Positions 1 to 8,700 of a stretch of 28,086 nucleotides of DNA are shown here, in pieces (positions within the stretch are counted from its first letter, which is position 1; the number at the start of each line of letters is the position of its first letter). The translations under genes were made by a program, and so were the position numbers. The stretch comes from Haplosporangium gracile. Lineage: Eukaryota; Mortierellomycota; Mortierellomycetes; Mortierellales; Mortierellaceae. Below the pieces are notes generated by a model. The model worked only from the letters and a program-made list of their open reading frames with translations. It was not told the origin of the DNA and searched no databases. Location: contig JAAAUF010000400.1 of assembly GCA_015499985.1 (NCBI GenBank), positions 7,565-35,650 of the forward strand. Reading direction: 5' to 3'.

Positions 1-236
1 GTGTGTGTGGGTAGCGTGGAGGAGGGATGCTTGCAAGGTTCAACTGAGCCGGGTGTAGGAGGTTGTGTTGAGCAAGGCGAAAAGCGGACACACCCTTAAG
101 TCCTAAATTGGACTGCACTTTCAGACAAAGCCCGCGCCCAACTCCAACTTGACTGGCGAGTGGCGACACTTTTCCACACCTTTCCCTTTTCTGCCTTCAC
201 ACTTCCAGCAAACACACACAAAACTAATTCATCCGG
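1..236. other. Upstream region / probable promoter and 5' UTR of the nicastrin gene
   Basis: No coding segment is supported here. It begins with a short GT run (1-8) and contains an ATTGG (inverted CCAAT) at about 105-115. The last 60 bases are pyrimidine- and CA-rich, like leaders elsewhere in this window. The upstream neighbour lies outside the window. Confidence 0.4.
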
Positions 237-3212
237 ATGGTCACAAAACGGTTCAGGACAAGGGCCATACTCAGCAGGATTGTCATCAGTCTCACCGCAG
301 GTGCAGTGCATCTCCTTCGATGAGAAATGTAACTTTGTTTTCAGTTGTCATGCAAAAGAGAGGAAGAAGCCCTTTGAAACTGACCTTTGATATTTTTCTA
401 TCTCGCATGTGTCTGCATTAATTACTCCGCGAATGAATGTAGTCTGCTTTCTTGCCAATGCTCAGGATACCTACGATACAATTTACAACGACATTGGATC
501 CTTGCCATGTGTCCGTCTGTTGAACGCTACCGGATTCGTAGGATGTCAATGTATGTATAGAGAGCTACAGCTTGCAGCTTGTCATCGGCGTTGAATAAGG
601 ACACAAACTAGACTGGATGCGGAGAACAGAGAAATTTAACTCAAGCATCTTCTCTCTTTTCTTTGTAGCCATGGGGGCTGCGTCAGGCGTGCTGTACAGG
701 GCAGACACTCTAGAGGACATTAAGCAATTCGCCAATGACGATGGACTCAGGAATCAGTACACAGTTGTGATCCCATACTGGCTGTTATCAAGGTGAGGGC
801 ATGAGGCAGCAGAATGACAGCCATCTCTTAATGATGTTGAGATTGACCCTGTTTTACATCTGACTAAATTCTCAACCTTCCTCCCTTGTAGCTCTAATGT
901 CGATATTTTAAAGTCTTCGAAAAGGCTGGCAGCAATCCTTGCGGTCGTCAATGGAACAGACCCAACACATGCATTTGCGGCAAGACCTACTAACATCATC
1001 TCTCCCGATTCTACATGTCCCAACTGCGAGTTCGGTCTCTATGCCAACACACCAAACCAATACCAATGGAACCCAACCGTAAAGTGATGCAACTCTCACC
1101 TTGTAGCATTGACATAGTTCAACTTTGGACCTAGCTGACCAAATTTTTTATCTCTTTTGAAAAATGCCAAAAATAGGGCTCTGGTTTGCTTTTTGAGCAA
1201 TTTGATTTCCCTATCTATGCGCTGAACACCATGGACATCCGCAACACCATGTCATACGCCTCGGTCATGCAGGCGGCAAACAGGAATCGGGATAAAGGCT
1301 ATCGGGACTATCCATTGAAGTCGCTCCAGTTCCACTCGTTCATGTGGGGTGCCCAGGATACCGGTACCTGTCTTCGCAAAGGTTGGCGAGAGTGAATATT
1401 TTTCCGGCTGCAGTTGGTTACACAGATCTATTATCAGTGGTTTGAAATAGCAACTTACATATATATTTTTTCTTTCACGCAATAGGATGGTGTACGCCTG
1501 TGGGAGGAGCTTCAGTTTGGTCTACTCCTTCGACGAATATCTCGTACACGGATGAAAAACCTATTGTTGTCGTCGCTGCTGCGATGGATTCTAGATCACT
1601 TTTCCACGATCTCACACTGGGCGTCGAATCTTCTGTAGCGGGAATGGTGACTGTCCTGGCGGTAGCCGAGGCATTGAGTCGCGTAAGTGTCTCCTTTGAA
1701 TGTTACATTACGACAAGCGCGAGTATTATGTGAGCGGGCCAAATTTAACCTTCCTTTCATTTACTCTTGGATAGTCCACAATCCCTCTTGATACGATGTC
1801 AAAACATATTGTATATACCCTTTTCACCGGCGAGGCATGGGGATTCAGTGGATCACAGCGTTTCGTCCAAGATATCACGTCGAGTCCCATTCAATGCGAG
1901 AAACCTCCAACTTCAGGATCTGGATGTGCTTACCCATTCTATTCTGATCTTGAGTTTCAGCGCTTGAACCCCTCCAAGATTGAAGCCATCCTCGAGGTCG
2001 GTCAGATCGCCGGGATGGGCGGAGTAGGCGGGGACCCAATACTTTATGCCCACATCGACAATGTTCAGGAAGCAGCATCGACCACACTTTTGAACCAAAT
2101 CATTCAGCTCGGAGCCAACGGAAGCACTACTGTCCCTCCTTCCTTCACTGCAGGAATTCCCGTGCAAGCAGCCAGTTTGGACGGCGTGAAGCGAGGATTA
2201 CCACCTTCAAGCTCAATGTCGTTTTTGAAGTCTCGTGGCAATATCCCTACTGTCGTGCTGACGGATTTCCAGAAGCAGATGAGTGCCCTTACAAATCATG
2301 ATCAGGACGATAGCTGGAACACTGCCAATACTGTCAACTTGATCCAGCAGGCCGCCTCGGTTATCTCCAAAACTGTTTGGCTGCAGGCCCAGGGTGTTTC
2401 TGACTCTGTGGCCATGACGCCCGCACAGACAGAAGCTATTGCAAGTATTCAGGTCGATGCGGGTCTCGTTCAGGATTTGTTGGGGTGCCTTTCACTCAAC
2501 TATTCCTGCCCACTCGTGGACAGATATCTCAATGGTGAGTTAAAGTCTCTTAAAAAGAGACAATACTTCAAAACCAAGGAAGCTTTTTATCGTAAATCTA
2601 ATGGTCCTGTACCTCGTGCTGTTTCTTGTCGATGATTAGTCACTGCCTCGAGCACTCCTCCAACACGCCTGCCCCACTACTCAGGAACACTGTACAGTCA
2701 GTCTCAACCCTTTCCCATCTTTGCCTGGAGCTTCTTGGCAAACATGACAAGTGTGAAGAACACGACATCTCCGACGCCCCGAGTGACAGGATGCACCTCC
2801 AAGCCCGCAACTGTTCAGTGTGGTCCCAAGGAGTATTGTGTGGGAGACCAGTGCATTGTCAGTTTGACGCGATACCATGACGCCTATGGAGTTGGTCTTG
2901 CCATGGACTCGAAGGCTGAATACTATATCAAAGACGCCTCCAAGCCCGTCTGGACCGAGAGCACGTAAGTTTTGAGGGCCTCTGGATCAACGACAATGTT
3001 CTTGAAAAGTCAGTTTTTTTTTATTCAGATACGTTTTTTTTTATTTTTTTTCTGAATGTAGATGGGATCCTATCGGTCTTCGGATGTTTGATGTGACCTC
3101 ACCTGGCTCCCAGATAGCAGAGCTAATGACGGGACTTGCTTTGACGCTTGTCAGCAGTGGTGTGGTTTGGTACTCAAGACGGTTCCTGACGAAGACGCTC
3201 AAGGAGGATTGA
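237..3212 (+). CDS. NCSTN: Nicastrin, gamma-secretase subunit (nine exons, 706 aa)
   Basis: Proposed exons: 237-300, 443-550, 669-792, 892-1078, 1177-1381, 1486-1682, 1775-2534, 2640-2964, 3062-3212. All phases match and the 706-aa product is close to human nicastrin (about 709 aa). Nicastrin is the large glycosylated ectodomain subunit of the presenilin protease, proposed to gate or recruit substrates. Exon 1 plus the start of exon 2 give a basic-hydrophobic signal peptide (MVTKRFRT..., residues 1-30) ending near FLANAQ. Then follow CVRLLNATGFVGCQ (the conserved N-terminal nicastrin signature), a peptidase-like lobe with VVVAAAMDSRSLF and TLFTGEAWGFSGS (E315), several N-glycosylation sequons (NAT, NGT, NYS, NMT, NTT), paired cysteines, and one transmembrane segment at about 675-695 followed by a short basic tail. 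The human DYIGS motif reads GFSGS here. Intron 5 uses a GTTGGC donor. Exon 1 is the least certain part; it was chosen because it alone supplies an in-phase signal peptide. Confidence 0.93.
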
Positions 3213-3476
3213 AAACGATAGATTGAATGAGGTTGGGAAGGATCAAGCTGATTTGACTACACGTGACCCGTTTATTTAGCCTATTTTTTCATACATATAA
3301 AAAAAATCGCTTTTTGGTGGTTCCTGTCGTTCCTTTTTCTCTCTTCTATCTCACTCTTTTGCCATCACCTCCTTTCCTCAACCTTACAACTCCTCTCACT
3401 TACACTCCCCCTGCCCCCTCTTCCTTCATACACACGCTACCCTTGTTTTTTTATTCATCCTTTTGGCCGCCAGTGC

Positions 3477-3482
3477 AATAAA
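3477..3482 (+). terminator. Candidate polyadenylation signal (AATAAA) for nicastrin
   Basis: An exact AATAAA lies about 265 bases after the nicastrin stop in a pyrimidine-rich flank. Position and sequence fit a poly(A) signal, but fungi often use degenerate signals and no transcript end is visible. Confidence 0.35.
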
Positions 3483-3906
3483 ACTACACCCAACTCACAG
3501 CAACAAAGGTTCGACTTTTTTTTTATTTTGATGGCGTTATTTTTATTTTTGGTGAAACTACTCTTCGTTGTGGCGGCTTCCATGGCGCCAGGAAGAAGAG
3601 TAAAAAAAGTAAAAGCGGGGCAATGAAGGATCTCAGTATATACGTTGGTTGCTGTGGGGATTGGCATCTTATGTGTGCCTTTGATGTGCTGTCTCTATTC
3701 TGATAAAAGCTACGCGTGCTATTTCCTGTGGAATGTCATGCAATCGGCAGAAATGCTCGCCGCTGTTTGTTTCTATTTCCATCCTTTGAGCGACCTCTCG
3801 CTTTTTCCGACGGACCTCGCCATTCTGACCTTTTCTCTTTTTTCTCTTTTATCGTTACAGGCTGAAAAAAAAAGAAAGCAGCACACACACTTCAGACACG
3901 ACCTTG

Positions 3907-3926
3907 TTTTTTTTTTTTTTTTTTTT
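3907..3926 (+). repeat. T20 homopolymer immediately upstream of the J-protein start codon
   Basis: Twenty consecutive T residues end three bases before the ATG at 3930. Such dA:dT tracts commonly disfavour nucleosomes in fungal promoters. Here the tract would lie in the 5' UTR or be the pyrimidine tract of a leader intron. Confidence 0.9.
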
Positions 3927-3929
3927 CAA

Positions 3930-5420
3930 ATGCCTAAGGTCACTTCATTTGCCCTGTACGACCCAGAGGTGTCGCTCTACAGCTGCCTCAACATCTCGCA
4001 GGACGCGGACCAGGCGACGATCAAGAAAGCCTACTACAAACTTGCACTCGCCCATCTCCCCGACAAACAGAATCCCTCGATTACTGACGCAGAGCGGGAT
4101 CATGCCACGGCGCGATTCCAGCGGCTCGGGTTTGCCTATGCTGTCCTAGGCGATCCTCAACGACGACGCGTTTACGATCAGACAGGCGATGTATCAGAGG
4201 AAGGCATGGCAGGATTTGGAGCGCAGGGTCAAGCCGCTGGAGGGTGGGATGCCTATTTCAGGGAGCTTTGGGGAGGAGTTGTCTCGGAGGCGACTATCCG
4301 AGAGTTTGAGCGGACCTATCGGTTTTCAGACGAGGAGAAGAAGGATGTGATCCAGGCCTATGTGACCTATCGTGGAGACATGGACGGGATCTTGTCTGCA
4401 GTTCCAGTGTGTAGTTTCCAGGACGAGGAGCGCTTCCGCAAGATGATCCAGAGTGCAATCGATGCCAAGGTCGCACGCAAGTACAAGGCCTTTGGCGGAC
4501 CTGTGGTTGATCCTAAGGCTGCAGCTAGAAGGAAACGGGAAGCTGAGGCCGAGGCTGCTGAGGCCGAAAAGCTGTGGAAGGAACTGGGACTCGAGCGTCT
4601 CAAGAAGCAAACGTCGACGAAACGCAAGCATAGTACGGAACCGGATGAGCCGCCACCAGAGCCTGGATCGGAGCGGGAGCTGCAGTTGATGTTAATGGAG
4701 AACAGCAAAGGACGGCAGAGTGCCATGGATGCTTTGTTGGAAAAGTACTCAACCCCAAACTCTAAGAAGCCAAAGAAAGAGAAGAAGCAGCCTAAGAAGA
4801 ACAGTACAGGAAATAACTTGCAGGAATCCGCGTCGACCATGGGATCATCATCTTCATCATCATCAACTTCGATGGGAGCACACCAGCACCAATACCTTCA
4901 ACAACAAGCGTACATTTACAAGGAGCCCTCAGAGGAAGCGTTCTTGGCAACACAGGCTCAGATACTCAGTCGAAAGGCTGCAGCAGCAACAGCAGCAGCG
5001 GTCGGGATCCATCCTTCGTTGACGACATCGTCCCATATCCATCATCAACAACAAACTCAGACGCTTCACGCACATCAAACTCACTCTGTGCACCAGACGC
5101 ATTCAGTACACCAGTTACATACGATGCCTCAATCGCATCATCTCAACGGCTACGCTACCAGTAGCAGCAACAGCCAACATCTCTTGAATACTGGAATTCA
5201 CCCTAGTAGCACTTACCGGACAACCCAACAGCAACAGCAGCAACAACAACTGCCACAACAGCAGTCGCAGCAACAGCAGCAGCAACACCACGTCCATCAG
5301 TATCAACAGCAACAGCAGCAGCATCACCAGCGCCAGCAACACCATCCACAGCAGCATCAACAACAGCATCAACAACAGCCGATGGTTGGTGGCTCTGGAA
5401 GGAATCCTCGTCGGATGTAG
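3930..5420 (+). CDS. DNAJC9: DNAJC9-like J-domain protein (histone H3-H4 co-chaperone family), with Gln/His-rich tail
   Basis: Single exon, 496 aa. The start at 3930 sits right before the J domain. Residues 15-83 form the J domain (LYSCLNISQDA..., KKAYYKLALAH, FAYAVLGDPQRRRVYDQTG). Residues about 105-190 match the DNAJC9 histone-binding region: YFRELWGG, EFERTYRFSDEEKKD, VTYRGDMDGIL, IQSAIDAKVARKYKAF. A charged helix with ELGLERLKKQ and a lysine-rich stretch (MDALLEKYSTP..KKPKKEKKQ, about 265-290) follow, as in the human protein, which ends there at about 260 aa. The extra 200 residues here are low complexity: poly-Ser, poly-Ala, repeated HQTHSVHQ, then Gln/His runs. Family members are nuclear, hold H3-H4 and recruit HSP70 through the HPD motif. 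In this copy the motif reads L43-P44-D45 (codons 4056-4064), so HSP70 stimulation may be lost or the base may be a sequencing error. Confidence 0.9.
   Translation: MPKVTSFALYDPEVSLYSCLNISQDADQATIKKAYYKLALAHLPDKQNPSITDAERDHATARFQRLGFAYAVLGDPQRRRVYDQTGDVSEEGMAGFGAQGQAAGGWDAYFRELWGGVVSEATIREFERTYRFSDEEKKDVIQAYVTYRGDMDGILSAVPVCSFQDEERFRKMIQSAIDAKVARKYKAFGGPVVDPKAAARRKREAEAEAAEAEKLWKELGLERLKKQTSTKRKHSTEPDEPPPEPGSERELQLMLMENSKGRQSAMDALLEKYSTPNSKKPKKEKKQPKKNSTGNNLQESASTMGSSSSSSSTSMGAHQHQYLQQQAYIYKEPSEEAFLATQAQILSRKAAAATAAAVGIHPSLTTSSHIHHQQQTQTLHAHQTHSVHQTHSVHQLHTMPQSHHLNGYATSSSNSQHLLNTGIHPSSTYRTTQQQQQQQQLPQQQSQQQQQQHHVHQYQQQQQQHHQRQQHHPQQHQQQHQQQPMVGGSGRNPRRM
5222..5384 (+). repeat. CAG/CAA/CAT/CAC codon repeat encoding a Gln/His tract
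   Basis: Imperfect trinucleotide repeat inside the end of the J-protein coding sequence, encoding mostly Gln with interspersed His. CAG and CAA are mixed, so the purity is too low for strong slippage. A smaller CAT/CAC-rich block precedes it at about 5038-5115. Confidence 0.9.
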
Positions 5421-5764
5421 AGAATGGAAGCAACATTTTTATATTTGCTTTTTATTCGCATGCTTTCGCCGTAGACCCTTCTTTTGCTTAGTGATGTGTC
5501 CGTAGTTGGACGACAAAAAAGAGCATACCAACAACCAACGCACATGGAGATCGAAACACGGAACCTTTCTTTTCCCTGCTCACTGATTATTTTTAATTCG
5601 TTTCACACCTTTGCACACCCCATTTACTGTTTCGTCGTTTTTTCTGTCGCATTTTCTATTTCACAATTAAAGTTTCTTACTCTTTTGCTTAGCTTCTCAC
5701 CTTTACATTTATTCTTTGCATCTCGTCTCTTTCTTTCTTTGACATTTTTTTTTTTTTTTTTGGC
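5421..5764. other. Convergent intergenic region between the J-protein gene and DOP1
   Basis: This 344-base spacer holds the 3' UTRs of two genes facing each other. It is T/C-rich on the + strand. An ATTAAAG at about 5666 could be a weak poly(A) signal for the J-protein gene. It ends in T17 (5745-5761), which is A17 in the DOP1 mRNA orientation, three bases after that gene's stop. No gene is seen. Confidence 0.5.
5745..5761 (-). repeat. A17 tract (T17 on + strand) just after the DOP1 stop codon
   Basis: Seventeen T residues on the + strand lie three bases beyond the DOP1 stop (5765-5767). On the sense strand of DOP1 this is an encoded A17 run at the very start of the 3' UTR. Confidence 0.9.
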
Positions 5765-8700
5765 TTACTCCTCTATGCTACTACCACCGAGCATGTCACG
5801 CTCGATCAGGGCTTCTATAAACTTTGTATCAGGCTTAGCCAACGTGTAAGTCGTATGGTACACATATTGGGCCACATGCGACAAGAAGAACTCGAGCTCA
5901 CGAACGTGTTGGATCGAGCGCATCGTCAACATGGGTCTCTTCAGAGCTCTGGGCGAAGTTGGAGACGACTGGAGTGACGATGGTTGCTGTTGGTAGCCTC
6001 CACGAACGACAGACTTTTCGGACTGACCACCTGTCAAGGTCGGAGATGCAGACAGGGGCAACGACAAGTTGGAGCCAGTAGACGAGGCAAGGTTCTGGGA
6101 TTCAAACGACATTTGCTGCAAGATATCGTTCTCGGTCAACCAGCGGTCCTCTTCTGAAAGTATGTTGTTACTGTTGATGCTGCTGTTGTTATTGTTGTTG
6201 GTATTGGTGGTACTGGCGTAGCCCTCCAGTGGCGCCTCTTCAAACAACTTCTTCCCAAGACGGTCCATCAGGGCATGGGGCATGGCTTCTCCCATGGGCG
6301 AGTGCATCACCGTTTGACGGATCGCGTCCGAAATAAAGATCCACTGATGACTATGTCGGCCAAGTTGACAAAAAAATAAAGGGATGTCGTTAGATCTCTA
6401 ATGGCCATAGAAAAGGGCTGCGAATATTGACGCCCACGAGTGCTGAATGCGATAAACTTACATAAAGTACAGTCCGTTCTCGAGAACAAACAACAAGTCC
6501 AGGAACTTGCAGGCTGACAAGAAGAGACTGACCTGTTCAGGCCGGTCATTCTCGTCAGTCAAGAACAAATTGAACAATTGAATCTATTTTGTTTCGAGAG
6601 CAAGGATCAAGTAGGTTAACAAACTGCAAGTAAAATATCATGCGATAATGAAAAGGGACCATGATGCTACAAAGTGCAGACTTACAAGTTCTGTCAAGAG
6701 GACTGGCCAGAAGTTGTTCAAGTGCTGGTTGGAGATTCGGCAAAGCAAAACTCGCAAACACAAATAGATCTATATATCACATCAAAAGAGAAAAGAGGAA
6801 CACGCAATTTAGAGTCTCCTACGTATAACTAAATCATACTCATATACCGTCATTTTTTCTCGCTTTTTACCTCAGGGTGGACTTGCTCGGTGGAACTCAG
6901 TTTGAGCAATTCAACCAACTTTTCCTGAATGTTAGGCAGCTGGGGCAGATACTGATCAACAGTGCCACACCAAATGACAAACGTCAATCTGCGCAACATC
7001 AGTGCCCGATTGAGAGATTCCTGATCTCTGCTCGTAAACAAGGCACTGGTGGGCGAAGTCGATATCCGTCCTATTGGTTAATCGAAAAAAAATCGACCGA
7101 ATTAGTATTTGCAAAAACACAGCCTGGTTCACTTTGTTTGATCCTAAAAAATATTTCAAATAAAGAATTTCTAAAAAAAAAACTTACCAAGAAGCTCCAC
7201 TAATCGTTCTTTCTCAGAAGTCATGGCAGTTTGGATGAGCTGGCGCCATTTACGAGCAACAGCAGGTCCCATGGCGAAGAAGCGGTTGTCCAAGAATACC
7301 TCCCAGACTTCTTTACGCCACGTGCGATAGGCAAAGGGAATCTTGGAGATCTCGCAGAGCAGGTCCACGGACGAATCATTAAGCCCCACGCGCGATTTTA
7401 GTGACGGTGCGATCACATAGTACATCAAGTTGGTGAGTGCAGTCGTTATGCGATCCTGCTCCTGTAGGATTCTGCGAAGGTTAGGGATGACCAGTTGACA
7501 CAAGCTGACCAAGACCTGTTGAATTAAAACGTCCTCCTTGGTCTTTCCTGCACGTCTAGCCTGCTCCACTTCCGTCATAGCCGAAGAAGGTGGCCGCACA
7601 GATTCCCGCGAGTCATCTATAAATAAAAAAGGCGACAGTATTAAAAAAAAACCTGCACTTTTGAAATAACGCAAACCATTTTCACGACGACAGCGACTAC
7701 GGCGAACACTTACCACTCTCCTCCATAATCTCAAAGTCTTGGGGGTTCCTGTTGCGAAGCCAAATGCCCTGATCGAAGGAGCGTCCAGCAATCAGAACAC
7801 AGTAGTCCAACACACGCTGGTAGAGGTCACTGGCATCGCGCCGGATCTTCTTGTCGTCAAAGTAGCTGGTATGTGAAAGTCGATCGCAGAGCACAGTCAT
7901 GATTCTGAGCAGTGAAGGGAAGGCATACTTGTAGGTGGTTGCCTGAGGAAAATACTCGCGTACAAAGTTCAGGCACATCGGCCAAAGGTCGATCAACGAC
8001 TCTGCTGAAGGCAAGTATGTGCAATAAATCTCCATGAATCGCAACAGCACAATATCCGAACTATGTTGTGAAAAACGAAGTAATTCAGATTCATGTTAGC
8101 GCACAGCAGGATTTTTTACCACTTTCGTAAGTTAATGATTCATGCTCATAAAGTCGATAACTTACGCTTTGCTAATTCGGAGATTGGGGCGCTTGGAGCG
8201 AGTGGTTGACATGCCTTGGGTTCTAGCCCTGGTGCTTTCCAGTAACGTCAAGAAGATGGCCAGCGGTGATGCTCCTGGGATGGTGCTCAAGATGTCGAGC
8301 GTCCTGTAGTCAGACTCGGACTTTGAGTTCTCCAGATCGAGAACTGCGGGGTTTTCTGCGAGGAACAGTTCCACAAAGGCCTCCGTCACTTCTGAAGGGT
8401 ATGCCTTGTAAAGTCCTGCCAAGATTCGCTTTACCCTTGCACGAGCACGCTCTCCGATAAACTGCAGTGAGACATCATCCGTCTCTGACACGTTGATAGC
8501 TTTGCTGTCGAAAGCAGACCAGAGCTCAACGAAAATCTGAATGATGCTGACAATGTTGTAAAGGACAGTGTCGCGAGCCTATAAAATGGTAGATATCGTG
8601 TTGTTAGAGAGCTGTAATACGTCTTGAACTCATAGACTGATAGGATGAAACTATGGGCGTTACCTTGTTCTCCTGGAAAGAGTCGCCAGTATGGACTTCG

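Larger units (their letters stand above)
3213..3929. other. Intergenic: nicastrin 3' UTR and leader of the J-protein gene
   Basis: No gene is seen. The left part is pyrimidine-rich 3' flank with a possible polyadenylation signal at 3477. The right part is T/C-rich with a TTATCGTTACAG 3'-splice-like string ending near 3860, so an intron in the 5' UTR is possible but not proved. It ends in a T20 run just before the J-protein start codon. The frame of the J-protein stays open leftward to 3645, but that stretch encodes homopolymer-like sequence and is not supported as coding. Confidence 0.5.

Noticed and set aside
3645..3929. Extended J-protein start at 3645
   Set aside because: It would translate the T20 tract as poly-Phe and adds no family sequence; DNAJC9 homologues start right before the J domain.
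4326..4840. Minus-strand frames opposite the J-protein gene
   Set aside because: They lie opposite a well-supported coding region and have Ser/Cys-rich shadow composition.
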